The notes beneath the pieces were generated by a model. It did no database searches. It was not told the DNA's origin and was given only the letters and a program-made list of their open reading frames with translations. A stretch of DNA of 64,000 nucleotides from Cladobotryum mycophilum. Taxonomy: Eukaryota > Ascomycota > Sordariomycetes > Hypocreales > Hypocreaceae. The DNA lies in contig JAVFKD010000015.1 in NCBI GenBank assembly GCA_036429605.1, forward strand, positions 1,325,421 to 1,389,420, written 5' to 3'. A program made the translations under genes and the position numbers. This document shows, one piece after another, positions 12,601-24,649 of this stretch. The stretch's first letter is position 1. Every line of letters begins with the position of its first letter.

Positions 12601-15600
12601 CAGTCTCTACTCTCAGCAGCTGGACGATTGTTCCAACTCGGAGTGGAGCTGGACTGGGAGCACATTACGGCACTGGGTCGAACACTCGTCGACTTACCGC
12701 TGTACCCCTGGCGCCGTGAAGGGCCCTATTGGAGCGAGAGTCGGTTATCCCGTCACTGGCGATTCCGGAAATTTGCCAAGCACGATCTCCTTGGAGAGCG
12801 TGTATCAGCAGCGTCCGAGTCTAGGCCAACATGGCGAAATATACTACGACTGAATGACCTGCCTTGGCTCGAGGATCACCAAGTCACCGGCGACATCATC
12901 TTCCCAGCTGCTGGGTATATAGCCATGGCTGGTGAGGCAGTGCGACAACTGGGTGATGTGGATGACTTTAGTTTCAGTCTCCGCGATGTCACCATTAGCA
13001 ATGCTCTGGTGCTTCACGACAGGGTACCTTCTGAAATCATTACACATCTCCATCCTCTGCGTCTTACCAACGCCCTCGACTCTGCATGGTACGAGTTTGA
13101 GATCTCAGCACTCCACGGCGACCGTTGGCTTCGTCATGCCGCGGGTCAAGTCAGGAGTGGTGCCGAATACGCGCCCCCAACACCAATCATTGAGCCCCTA
13201 TTGAGGACCGTAGATTCACCATACTGGTACTCGGTTATGAGGCGATTTGGTCTTGAATACGGGCCACGTTTCCAGGGCCTGCGTGAAATTTCAGCAGACG
13301 TTTTGGATCGTAAGGCTGTCGCTACTGTCGGTGGCCCCACGTCAGACGAGCATGGACATGAGTCCACTTATGCCATGCACCCCTCCACCATTGACCATAT
13401 ATTGCAGCTATATAGCGTCGCCTCAGCACGAGGCCAGGGACGAAGCTTCACCCAACTGGCCGTGCCATCATCCATTGGTGCCGTATACATCCAGCCCGCT
13501 GGCACGCAGGATGTGCGTGTCGAGGCTACTGCTGAAGTGACCCCACGAGGCGCCATCATTGGTGACACCGTTGGTACTGCCGGCGGTAAAACCATCCTCC
13601 GCATACAGAAGCTTCGTATGTCACCGTTGGCTGATGCCTCTGATGCCCGTGGAGAAGACCCTCACGCAGCAGTTGAGTTGGTATGGAAGCCTGACATCCG
13701 ATTGATCGACAATGCATCACTATTACACACCACCCGCGACCTGAGGAGCTCTGGCGAGCTGCCGTTGGTGGAGAGATTGTCACTCGCCTGTGCGGTAGAG
13801 GGCAGCTTACTTCTGGCTGGTAAATCTCCATCTAATGCTTTCCTTGTCAAGTACCAAACCTGGCTTGACTCTGTGCGGGAACAAGCCATCGCAGGGACAT
13901 ACCCAAATGTGCCTGACTGCCAGGATATTGCAGCTCTACCCTCTGCAACCCGCCGTGCCCTGATTGAGGACCTCTTCAGTCAAGCCACCACTACCAGCGC
14001 CGAACCACTCGCTACGGCTGTATATCGCATCTTCCATGGCCTCGAGCTGTTGTTCAAGGGGGATGTCGATGCGTTGGAGGTACTCCATCAGGACGATCTC
14101 TTGGCGAGTCTCTACGACGCCGTTCGCTTCATCGATAGCAACGAATTTTTCAAGCTCGTCTCACATTACAAGCCCAACCTGCGCATCCTTGAGATCGGTG
14201 CTGGCACAGGTGGTACAACCATCTCCGTCTTGGATGCCCTAACACCATCCTCGACGCAGGGCACCCGTCACTATGGCTCTTACACCTATACAGATGTCTC
14301 GCCGGGCTTCTTTGCTCGTGCCAAGGAGCGCTTTGCTGCCTACGAAGGTATTGAATACAAGGTTCTTGATATTTCGCAAGACCCGCTTGAACAAGGTTTC
14401 GAGGCTGAGACGTATGATCTGATTATTGCAGCTGATGTAAGTTTCTCTTAACTGTCTCGTATCTCTCACTTATGCACCTTATACTGACCCCATTAGGTGA
14501 TTCACGCAACCCCGAGCATCGCTACGACACTCAGCAATGTTCGCAAGCTTCTCGCTCCTACCGGACACTTCTTCCTCCAGGAACTCTCTCCCCCATTCAA
14601 ATGGATCAACTTCGTCATGGGCTCGCTTTCTGGTTGGTGGCTCGGTGAGGCAGAGGGTCGTATTAACGAGCCCTATCTGACGCCGAGTCAGTGGGAGCCA
14701 TATCTCCGCGCCGCTGGGTTCGATGGCATCGAGGCCGTGCATCACGACGATCAATATGACGCTGCCATGATTATCCGTCCAGCCCAGCCAGCCGTCCCAA
14801 CAAGACTCACCGTACTTTCGCGAAACGGGGCCAGTCAGAAATATGTTCAGGACGTCGTTACTGTGTTGGAAAGGAAGGGCTACACGGTCGATATCCGAAC
14901 CTGGGGCGAGGAAATTGTCCCCGGCCAGGATGTCGTCTCCCTTTTGGACCTTGAAGTTCCCTTCCTTCAAGACTTGGAGTCCGAGAGCTTCTCCCAGCTC
15001 CAGGCCTTTATTCGCGAGCTAAATGGCTCAGGCGTCTTATGGATCACGGGTCTTGCGCAGATAAAATGCTCCGACCCAACGCACGGTTTGATCCTGGGTC
15101 TGGCCCGTAATATGCGGACGGAGCTTTCAGTAGACTTTGCCACGCTCGAGCTTGAGACATTTGATGCTGCCGGTTGGGATGCCATCGCCAACGTACTGCC
15201 CGAGTTCCAGCGCCGGTCCGTCACCGACGGTGAGAATAGCCCCGTAATGGAGTGGGCGTTCGCCGACGGGTTCACTCAAGTCGGACGTTGCCACTGGGTG
15301 TCCCTTAACGAAGAACTCGCGGCCCCTGAAACGGGATTGTCCGCGCGCAAACTGGAAATTGGGAGGCGCGGTTTCCTTAATTCGCTTTACTGGAGAGAAA
15401 TCACCCCCCAAAGCTAGAAGGTAAACTTGTGCGCATGCGCAATTCTGCCGCCGGTCTGAACTTCAAGGACGTCTTGCTGGCCATGGGTATCATTGATGGC
15501 GCTGAGATTGAAGGAAACGGTCTAGGCTACGAGGGTGCCGGCATCATCGAGGAGGTAGGACCGGAAGTCAAGAGACTAGCTCCCGGCGATCGATGCGTAA

Positions 15601-17896
15601 CTTTCAGCAGCGGCTCCTTATCTTCACATCTTACCATCAGTGAGGATCTGTGTGTTAAGATCCCCGATGGTCTTTCCTTTGCCGAAGCCGCCACCATGCC
15701 TACAGTTTACTGTACCGTCATCCATTCTCTCATCGACAAAGCAAGGGTGGAATCCGGTCAGTCAGTTCTGATCCATAGTGCTGCAGGAGGTGTCGGCATC
15801 GCTGCCATCCAAGTTTGGTAAGTCTATGAAGTTCACTTACACGACCCCCTTTCCCCAAGGTATCAACGGAATATGTACTAACATGGCTCCTTTCTTGCCA
15901 GTCGCTTCCTCGGCGCCGAGGTCTACTGCACTGTTGGTAGCGAGGAAAAGGCCGCCTACCTAAGCAAGACATATGACATTCCCCGCAGCAGAATCTTCAA
16001 TTCCCGTGACCTGACCTTCCGACGAGATGTCCTGGAGGCAACAGGGGGCCGGGGCGTGGATGTTGTGCTCAACTCTCTCTCAGGCGAACTGCTTCACGCT
16101 AGTTGGGAGTGCGTCGCCGACTATGGTTGCATGGTCGAGATTGGCAAGCGAGATCTGCATGGCAAAGGAGCTCTCGCCTTGCACATTTTCGAGAAGAATC
16201 GCTCTTATATTGGAGCTGACTTGGCTTTCTTAGGCCGCGATCGACCTACCGCTATACTTAGGTGAGTTACAATCGCACCAACCGCATTCTGAGGTCAGCT
16301 TATTTCTAGATGTATATGCTAACACACTGCTTAGGCTATTGACTAAATGCATGGACCTATATAGCAGCGGAGCTATCAAGCCCATTACACCCATGACATG
16401 CTTCGAAGCTGCCAAGATTGAAGACTCGATGCGTTTCATGCAGAAGGGTTCCCACATTGGCAAGGTCATTATTACGATGCCAGAGGATTCGAATGAGTTG
16501 ACAATACAGGCACCCAAGCAGCAGTTCCGATGCCGTGGCGATGCATCATACATTCTTGCCGGTGGCCTTGGCGGTCTTGGACAAGCTATCGCCGTTTGGA
16601 TGGCCGAGTCGGGAGCGACAGAGCGTAAGTCGAGGAAGCCCTGCTCAACTACAAACGTGTGGAGAATGATGAACTGACTCGTGGAAATAGTTGTGTTCTT
16701 GTCCCGCTCAGCCGGCGACCGTGAGCGACACGCGAAGTTTATCCAAGAACTTCGTACGCTGGGCTGCGATGCCGTTCTGGTTGCTGGTGATGTTGCCCAA
16801 TTGGAGGACGTCGAAAGGGCCGTTAAGAGCGCGACAAAGCCGGTTCGTGGCGTGATGCAGGCCACAATGGTGTTGAGGGTAAGCACATAGTCTCCAGCAC
16901 TTCACCGTCATGAGTGGGTTAAACTAACGACACAAACAGGATTCGGCCTTCCCGAGCATGACTTTCGAGGATTGGCAGGGACCTTTGCTTCCCAAGGTCC
17001 AAGGAACTTGGAATCTGCACACTGCGCTGCTCGAGCACAATCTTGACTTTTTCCTCATGCTTGGCAGTTGGAGTGGCCTGCTTGGTTATACAGGGCAAGC
17101 CAACTACGCATCAGGAAATACATATCTCGATGCCTTTGTGCAATACCGTCGCGCACGAGGTTTGACCGCTGCCGTCGTTGACATTGGAGCGGTTGAAGAT
17201 GTCGGCTACGTGAGCCGCAATGCGCATGTGCTCGATCATTTCAGGATCACCTCTACCTACGTCTTGCATGAAGAAGACGTGCTCGACTCGCTGCAGGTCA
17301 TGATCAACCGTTCCGCGCCAGAGTTGCTCCAGCCCCCGAGTCAGGGCAGCTTGGCCCCCGGCACGTATCACTACGTTAGCAAGGGACAGATTGCGGTTGG
17401 ACTGAAGTCGACCCAGCTACTCTCGGCTCCCAACAACCGTAGTGTGTGGAAAAGGGACCCCCGTATGGCGCTATACAAGAACATGGAGTCTAGGGATGGG
17501 ACCGTGACGGTGGCAGGCAATGAGGCCTTCCAGCAATTCCTCACCGATGCCACACAAGACCCCTCAACCTTGGACGGCGACGAGGCGCAGAACTTCCTTG
17601 CGACCGAAATCGGGAAAACGCTCTTTGGCTTCCTTATGCGCGACGTGGAGCTGCTCAACGTGGACGATTCCCTCGAGAGCTTGGGTGTGGACTCGCTGGT
17701 CTCGATTGAGCTGCGCAACTGGTTCCGGCAGCGCCTGGGCTTCGAAATGACCTCATTGGAGATCCTTGCCTCCCCGAGCCTCCTCGCTCTGGGTCAGCAT
17801 TCCGCAAGTATGTTGAAGAAGAAGTTTTCTACCGTCAGCGGAGACGGGGAAGAACAGGCGACGACAGTGAAGTATCTAGTAGCCAAGGCCCCCTAA
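9670..17896 (+). CDS. Highly reducing polyketide synthase, KS-AT-DH-MT-ER-KR-ACP
   Basis: Eleven exons: 9670-10203, 10265-10322, 10377-10437, 10506-11140, 11200-11284, 11353-14436, 14497-15817, 15902-16261, 16335-16624, 16691-16878, 16940-17896. With one base added at each of the C runs 11803-11807 and 15404-15409 they give 2,524 codons plus stop. Approximate residues: KS with Cys225 (TACSSS), His360 and His395; AT with GHSSGE Ser662; DH His967 in LEDHQVTGD and a partner Asp in MHPSTID; C-methyltransferase with LEIGAGTGG near 1405; ER from GLNFKDVLLAMG near 1805 with the NADPH site HSAAGGVG; KR with LAGGLGGLG near 2123 and YASGN; ACP with GVDSLVS Ser2458. It should build a reduced, C-methylated polyketide chain. 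No thioesterase, reductase or carnitine-acyltransferase domain follows the ACP, so release needs a partner. A Gly/Asn-rich linker precedes the KS. All domain motifs look intact; the two breaks are suspected assembly errors. Confidence 0.9.
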
Positions 17897-17961
17897 GCAC
17901 ACGTGGAAGGGGGGTTTTATGTTAATTTGTATTATACCCTAGACTATTATAGATATTGTTT

Positions 17962-17975
17962 ACATTCATGAAAGC
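17962..17975 (+). repeat. Left target-site duplication of outer LINE
   Basis: The 14-mer ACATTCATGAAAGC here is repeated exactly at 29711-29724. The two copies bracket the outer retrotransposon. The insertion point is about 80 bp downstream of the PKS stop codon, probably in its 3' UTR or terminator. Confidence 0.9.
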
Positions 17976-18092
17976 CACCTCCCTTTGACATATCAATTTC
18001 TTGGCACCAGCTGTTAAGGGAACATATGCAAATTTCATACAAATCCTTAACAACTAGGGGTAAAACACCAAATACTAAGCTGCGTCGGCAGC

Positions 18093-18862
18093 ATGGCGTC
18101 CACGCCTGCAGCGCCGACTATCCAAGCGAGCCAATTCCCATTCGAACTGGGAGAGATTACGCCGACTGACTTGCAACAACGCGCGCGAGAAGCACTGCCT
18201 CATAACCAATACCCTCACCTACCCAGCACACCTCAGCCACTGCCGCAACAAAGAACCACCAATCCACCGCCCTCCAGTTCACCTTTCCACTTAACTGCCA
18301 ACCCTACCAATGAAAGGATTCCTACCCAAGACGCAACAGCACCAGCCGTACCCGCTGTACACGACTATACCCAGCAAGTACTGGACGAACGAGCAGCTAT
18401 GTATGCCGAAGAACATAAGGTCCTAAACGCGTTCAGTACCGCGTTCGACGCGATAGCAAAGCAATTCACCACCGATCACGCAAGAAAGATTGCAACAGCT
18501 CTTACAAATGCCTTTAAATCAGCCTGCATATCAGCCCTTAACCCAAAAGAACCTCCCAAAGGAAACACAACCACATACGCGTCGGTACTACATAACACAC
18601 AGGGCCCTGGTCCAACAGCACCACAGAAACCACAGGCTCATACAAAGCATCCCCCAGGGACCAAAGAAACAGTCCACCCCGATCTTAGGATCCTAGTCAG
18701 ACTAGAAAAACAATCTCCTGCATGGCAGAAGGAGCCTGCCGCGATCCGAGACGTAATTTCCAAAGCACTCAGCATGCCTATCTCAAGAATCCCAAAGGCA
18801 ACACAAACAGCAACCGGATGGGCAATCCATACAGCCGACCAGGGTGTTCAGAGAGAAGTATT
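18093..18862 (+). CDS. Outer LINE ORF1, 5' part (gag-like)
   Basis: The frame starts at ATG 18093 and is proline/threonine-rich at first. A helical segment (about residues 90-145) follows, then a conserved fungal LINE ORF1 core around LRILVRLEKQSPAW. It runs into the inner insertion at 18862, where the frame otherwise continues into the poly(T) of the inner element. With the segment 24650-25616 it makes 578 codons plus stop, in frame across the excision point. Confidence 0.85.
18850..18862 (+). repeat. Left target-site duplication of inner LINE
   Basis: AGAGAGAAGTATT is repeated exactly at 24637-24649. The last two T residues merge with the adjacent poly(T), so the exact right edge of this copy is ambiguous by a base or two. 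Confidence 0.88.
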
Positions 18863-19093
18863 TTTTTTTTTCATTCATTACGCTTATGGAGGCCGAAGGC
18901 CTATGAAGCGGCTATCTATCTATCTAAAAGCTTACTGTACAGTGACTTTCTAGAATAGTAGCTAGCTGGCTAGCTTTCAAGCTAACAGTATAAGGCATTG
19001 TGTTTTCCAGTTGGTGGTTTTCTTTCTCCTAGTTCCAAGCGTTATGTATGTCCCTTAGCCTCTAGGCTGACTAGCTAACTAATCAGCCTATAT

Positions 19094-22000
19094 CTACTCT
19101 TCTAAAAACCAGCTTCGCGTACAGATCTTCGTGCTAGTAAGGAAGCCTATTAGGGCTTCCTTTCCTAGTTTTGTTGTGAAGAGCTTCTGTAACGTTAGCT
19201 GGGCTCCTGGCCCTAAGGCCTTCTGCAGGGCCTTTCTAGGCCCTTGGTATCTGCTACAGCGTAGCAGCAGGTGTTGCGTTGTGTGTCGTTGGCTACATCT
19301 ACAGCGGTCGTCAGGGAGGTTCTTTATGGCTTTTTGATAGCTTTTAAGATACCCTATCCCTAGTTTTAGCTGGATATAGGCTGACTGGGTTGATCTCGGT
19401 CCCTTGACTAGGTTAGCTTTTAGCGAAAAGCTAAGGTTATCTTGAGCTATCCTGCGGTATTGGGTGCCTAGGCCTCTCGCTCTCTGGCCTGTCTCCTCTC
19501 TCATCTCTTCACTGGCCCAGCTAGTCTGCCACTGCTGTACTATGACTTTTCTTATCTTCCGGTTTAGGTAGCTAAGAGAGGCGTATGGGCGGCCTCTATA
19601 CGAGGCTTCTAGCCCTTTTTAGCTAACTGATCAGCTATTTCATTCCCTGGGATCCCTGTGTGGCTGGGTACCCAGGCAACTGTAATGGCTATGCTTTGCT
19701 GTGATAGGAGGTGCAGCTGAGCCCGGATTCTGTAACTAATCTCTCCAGGGCCTTTGATCTTTATTATAGCTGCTTGGCTGTCAACAAAGATATAGGCTGT
19801 TGGTTGGTTTGTCCTGGATAATAGTAGGGCATCTAGGACCTTAGAGATTGCTATAAGCTCGGCATCAGCTACTTCTATGTAAGGTCCTAGGTTCCAGAAT
19901 CTTGCTACTCTCGCTGTTTTCGCTGCTTCAGTTTGCCGGCTTGGGCTGTCTTCATAGTATGCACATGAGTTAGTGCTAGTACCTTTATGAGTACCCTGCG
20001 AGCCGTCTGTATAGAAGGCTCGGTAGTTATCAAAGGTAAGGTCTTCTAGTAACTGTAGGTGTTGCTTTTTGGCTTCCTTCTTGGAGGCTTGGCTGATTAG
20101 AATAGTAGCTTTAGGTTCCTTATTCCAAGGGGCCTGCCAAACTAAATCTTGTCTTTCTATTCTCTCATACTTTCCAATAGCTTTATCAAGGCTAGCTAAT
20201 AACCTAGTGAGTTGTGTTGGTGCAGCTGTACTAGTTATGGCTAATCGGATTGGGTGGGTTTCTGAGAGGGTTTGAGTGCGGAGGCCGTACTTAAGGCAGG
20301 CTTTTTGGAGTCTAACTTCAACCGGGGGGATAGCTGCTTCCAGTTCCAGTGCCTTATAAGGGGACCTCTTGAAGGCCCCTAGTATCCTGGCTAGGGCAAG
20401 GTTCTGTAGCTGTTGGAGTTGGTAGATGAGGTTTTTTTGTCCTGGTCCCTTGTACCAAAGAGGGACTCCATAATCTACTATAGAGCTTATGCAAGCTATA
20501 TACAGCAGCCGTAGGGCTCGTGCAGGTAGCCCGTGTTGCGTATTGCCTAGCCTCTGAAGGCCCTGGAAGGCTTTGGTAGCCTGTTCGAGCTTTTCTGTTA
20601 CGTGGTGTTTGAAGTTGAGTTGGTAGTCTAGCCAGACCCCTAGCCATTTGACCAGTGGTTTAGGCTTAACCGCTAGATTAGCTACAGTAAGCCCCTCTGT
20701 TATTGGTCGGCGTTGTCTTGCAAAGTGGATAAGCTCGGTTTTGCCTGGGTCAAACTGGACCCCTTGAGGTTCTGCTTTCCCGATAAGCTTGGCTACTATA
20801 GTCTCTAGAGCCCTACAGTTCTGATAGGCTGATCTTGATGATACAGACAGGCTAAAGTCATCGATATAGCTAAGCTGAAAGGCCTGATCTGCTATTATAT
20901 CTCTAATATAGATTAGAAACAAAATAGGAGATATAGGTGATCCTTGTGGGATCCCTATAGCTATGTCTGTTAGCTGCTGTATTTGGCCATCAAAGGCTAG
21001 CTGGATTTTCCTATTTGATAGAAAGGAATCAACCCAGCTAATAAGGGTTTTAGGAAGGTCTAGCCTTTCTAGTATCCCTAATAGCTTTGGCTTTGATACA
21101 TGATCAAAGGCGCCCTTGATGTCTAGGAACAGGGTTGTAACTACTGTCTGGTTGGCAGCTTTTCTTGATAGCTGCTGGCTTTCGATGTAGTTCGTAAGTA
21201 AGAGAACTGTATCAACAGCTGATCTCTGTTTCCGGCCACCAAGTTGGGTTGGGTTTAGAAGGTCTTGTGTGGAAGCTAGATAGCTTAGTCTGCTTGCAAC
21301 TATCTTTTCTAAGACCTTTCCTAGGCAGTTAAGCAAGGCTATAACTCTATACGCCTTTGGGCTACTGTAGTCTAGCTTATTGGCCTTTGGAAGGATGATT
21401 CCAATCGCTTCTCTCCAACTAACTGGCTGATACCCTGCTGTGAATAAGGCCTGATAAGCTTTATTTAACAGGGTTGGTACCGCCGAGTAAGTCTTCTGTA
21501 TTAGGAGGAAGTTAATTATATCAGGGCCTGGGGCTTTCTTGTTAGAGGATGAAAAGATAGCCCGTTGGACCTCTATATCCTCTAGCTTTGGCCATTTCCA
21601 GTAAGTCCTTTCGGGTGTAGGTCTTATTGGTTCTTCTTGACTGGTTATGGATAGCTTTTGAAAGCTATTTTCTAGCTGCTGTAGTTGATGTCTTGAGGTC
21701 CTAGTTGGTCTTGTAGTTGGTCTTGTGCTTGATTTAGGTACTGCCTTAGCTGTAGACCGTAAGTCTAGCCAATCTGCCGATTTGGATCTCGGCCGGCTGG
21801 GGATTTGAACCTCTATTTTTGACCTTCTAGCCGATTCGGCGTGGCTAACAGCAGGGGTGGGGAACAGTGTCTGTAAAAAGGCTATGCATTTCTCCTCGAA
21901 GGTCTGAGCCTGTTGTTGCTGGTCTTCTTTAGTATATGTAATACTAGGAAGGCTGCTATTCTGGCGTGCCTTGGTGTATTTGTATGCCTTATAGATGTCT

Positions 22001-23175
22001 GTGGTCACAGCTTCCTCAAGAAAGCTATTCCAGTGGGCTCTCTTTATAGCTCGTAGAGCTAGGTTATAGCTATTACGAGCTTCTTTCCAGATCGCTAGGG
22101 TTATTGCCGTTGGGCCTGCCTTGTACAGTCGTGTAGCTCTGTTTAAAGCTTTCCGTAGGTCCTTCAGCTCGTCGTTCCACCAGGGCTTAGAGCGTTCAGA
22201 GGGTCTTTGCCTAGCTATAGCTAGTTCAGCTGCTTCTAGGATAGTATCTCTGAGGAGGTTAGCTATCTCATCCCAACTAGAGGTGCCGATTAGCTGATCT
22301 ATCTGAGCAAGGGCTCTGGGCTCTGCTCTGGTTAACAATTTGCTATAGGCCTTCCAGTCGGCTTTCTTATAGTTAAACAATGGTTGTCTTGTTTGATACA
22401 AGCGGCTTGTTCCTAGAGGCCTTGATACATAGGCTTCAAAGGTAAGAGCCTCGTGGTCAGAGCCAGTTGCTGGTGCGGCTTGCCAGTTACCCCAGCTAAG
22501 GGCTTGGAAGCCTATGCTAAAAGCTAGATCTATTACAGAAGGTCTCCGTAGGTTCTCTCTGTGATAGGTACCGCCGAGCTTTATAGCCTTACTAGTATCA
22601 ACCAATAAGGTAGCCTGCTGGCTATCAAGCCACTGGACTAGGCTATTAGCTCGGGCTGTTGGCTTGGCCTGAGTGTTCCAGCGAGTGTGGTGAAGGTTGA
22701 AATCTCCTGCTAGGATAGAAGGTTGTTTAAGCCTGCCTATTGGGAAAAGTGATCGTTCAATTGTATGTAGGCCTTGTTGATTGGCCTGTTGACTAGCTTG
22801 TTGGGGTTGTTCATTGTATAGGTTGATTAAGAGGAATGGTTCAATGCCTAGTATCTCAATAGCTAGGATATCAGGATCGTTAAAGAGGTCGTAGCGGGGT
22901 GTAAACTCTAGCTGGCTAGCTTTTCTAACATATGATAAGACTCTAGGTCTACTTTTTATGCTTGAGGGGCTAGAGCCAGGTTGTGGTGTAATAAGGTTAT
23001 ATGCTGTGTGTTCTAGTGCAATCCAGTTACCTGTTTCCTTATTTCTAGGGCAGTAGGGTTCCTGAAGCATGATAATATCAGCCTTGGCTTCTAAAGCTAG
23101 CTGTAGGGCTGTGTGGTGTACTGTATCGGTTCTGTGTGTGTTATGTTGGAAGATCTTGAGATAGCTTTCTAGCAT
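19094..23175 (-). CDS. Inner LINE ORF2: AP-like endonuclease, reverse transcriptase, RNase H, zinc finger
   Basis: The frame runs from 23175 to a stop near 19609. A one-base shift in the A5/G3 run at 19613-19620 joins it to 19504-19094, and the total is then 1,360 codons plus stop. In order: endonuclease (LKIFQHNTHR, IIMLQEPY, AGDFNLHH, GSDHEAL), reverse transcriptase (APGPD, DIKGAFD, GIPQGSPISP, SYIDDFSLS), RNase H (YTDGSQGT, DSQAAI, PGNEIADQLA) and a C-terminal C-C-H-C zinc motif in CRCSQRHTTQHLLLRC. It mediates nicking of the target and reverse transcription of its own RNA. Its start overlaps the ORF1 stop by 7 nt. Confidence 0.9.
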
Positions 23176-24470
23176 GAGATGGCCTTATAAGTCTCGCAGT
23201 CTGTGCTATTTGCCTGGTGGTTACCCATGCAGTTGGCACATTTGGGTTCCTGGTGTTGGCAGCTAGAGCTGGCCTTGCAGCTAGGGCAGCTGTGGTTCTT
23301 TGTGTTATGACTACCAGCACATATAGCACATTTGTAGGCCTTTCGGCAGCTCCCAGAGTCATGGTTAAAGCCTAAGCAACGGAAGCACTGGGTCTTAGTT
23401 GTATAGGCTCTGTACGGGACTACTTTAGTTCTAACCCCAGCTATATATAATCCTTGCTTTTTGCTATACTTGCTGTATGCTTCTGTTGGTACTGCAAATA
23501 CTACTGAGCCGGCTTTTTGTTCCTCGGATGGTGTTTTAAGCCATCTGGGTTGGCCAATAGTCTTGATTGGGTTAAAGGTTTCTGTTTCTTCCTGGAAGAT
23601 ACTAAGGATATCTAGTTCTTCTAGGATTGGTACCCCATGAGCTACTAGTTTGATCCATTTGGTGGGGGCCTCGGCTAGTTTGATCGGGTAGTCTTGGAAG
23701 GTCTTTTCCAAGAGGTCTTGTTGGGTGAGAAGGTTGCTGGCTAGCTGAGCTGATGTGGCTGTGATAACTATGTTATTTCTAGCTGATTGCTGTACACTAG
23801 CTATGCTCTTGGCTCCAAGAGCTTGGTTTAGCTTGTTCCTTAGTGTAATCGAGGGCAGTGGTTTTTGGAAGCTATATCCGGTTTCTAGCTTGAGAACAAC
23901 TTGTAGGTCTGTTTTCCTAGGATTCTGAGGTGCTGTTTTAGCTGCTATAGGTTCCTTAGCTGCTGTGGGTTCCTTGGCTGCTATAGTTCTTTTTGGGGTT
24001 TGTTCTGCCCATTGGCTGTTTTCTAGGCCCTTCTTGGCTATGAAGCTATAGGAAGGTGCTCTTGGTTGTTCCTGTTGTTCTAATTTGATTGCCTCTTTTA
24101 GCTGGCTAATAAGGTCTTCATAGAAGGGTTGGATAGCTTGGGCTTTAGTTATAGCCTCAAGAGCAGTTTGGATGTGCTGTAGGGCATTTGGGGTTTTCTG
24201 TTGTTGTTGTTGGGCCTCTTGGGCCTCTCGGGCCTCTCTGTCGAGTTGTTCATTTGGGTCAATGTCTGAATTTATCTCCATCGCATCCGTGGCTTCTGGG
24301 CTGGTAGTTTTTAGGCTAGTAGTTTTAGCCACTGTGGCTTGGGCTTGGGCTTGAGCTAGGGCCATTTGTGCCATGGCCTTAGCGGTGGCTCTAGCTGTGG
24401 CTATGATCACGGCGCGTTCGTCGCGTCTGCCGCGTCGGGCGAGCTTTTCTTGAGCTCTTGTGCAGACCAT
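23169..24470 (-). CDS. Inner LINE ORF1: gag-like RNA-binding protein
   Basis: A 433-codon frame. It starts with a basic region, then an Ala/Gln-rich coiled segment with a QQQQQ run, and a central conserved region. At the C-terminus there are tandem zinc knuckles (CFRCLGFNHDSGSC, CAICAGSHNTKNHSC, then a further Cys/His-rich copy). Proteins of this type bind the element's RNA. The ORF2 start codon lies inside the last codons of this frame, which suggests coupled or reinitiated translation. Confidence 0.88.
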   Translation of the reverse strand: MVCTRAQEKLARRGRRDERAVIIATARATAKAMAQMALAQAQAQATVAKTTSLKTTSPEATDAMEINSDIDPNEQLDREAREAQEAQQQQQKTPNALQHIQTALEAITKAQAIQPFYEDLISQLKEAIKLEQQEQPRAPSYSFIAKKGLENSQWAEQTPKRTIAAKEPTAAKEPIAAKTAPQNPRKTDLQVVLKLETGYSFQKPLPSITLRNKLNQALGAKSIASVQQSARNNIVITATSAQLASNLLTQQDLLEKTFQDYPIKLAEAPTKWIKLVAHGVPILEELDILSIFQEETETFNPIKTIGQPRWLKTPSEEQKAGSVVFAVPTEAYSKYSKKQGLYIAGVRTKVVPYRAYTTKTQCFRCLGFNHDSGSCRKAYKCAICAGSHNTKNHSCPSCKASSSCQHQEPKCANCMGNHQANSTDCETYKAISC

Positions 24471-24636
24471 CTTCAGGGACTGCTATCCCTTCCGCAATCG
24501 CGTGCGGAGGGGTGCAAGTTTGATAGATAGATAGAGACGAGGATATAGGTGGTTTTAAAGCAAAAAGCGGGTTCATTCGGATTGCGAGGTAGGTCTAGTT
24601 TTTTGCTTGGCCGTGTATATTGGTACTATTAAGATT

Positions 24637-24649
24637 AGAGAGAAGTATT
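24637..24649 (+). repeat. Right target-site duplication of inner LINE
   Basis: This exact copy of the 13-mer at 18850-18862 lies just beyond the inner element's 5' end. ORF1 of the outer element resumes immediately after it. Confidence 0.9.

Larger units (their letters stand above)
18863..24636 (-). mobile_element. Inner Tad-like LINE retrotransposon in antisense orientation
   Basis: About 5.77 kb on the minus strand. The poly(T) at 18861-18871 on the plus strand is its poly(A) tail, and 13-bp duplications flank it. It encodes ORF1 (24470-23169) and ORF2 (23175-19094). It differs in sequence from the outer element (YIDD versus YADD reverse transcriptase centre, different ORF1), so it is a separate family. 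It is younger than the outer copy, since it sits inside it. Confidence 0.92.

Noticed and set aside
12276..12665. Minus-strand frame inside the PKS
   Set aside because: Shadow of the AT domain in a high-GC region.
11405..14451. Separate PKS genes split at 11.8 and 15.4 kb
   Set aside because: The domain order is continuous through both points, and one base at each C run restores the frame with a whole codon total.
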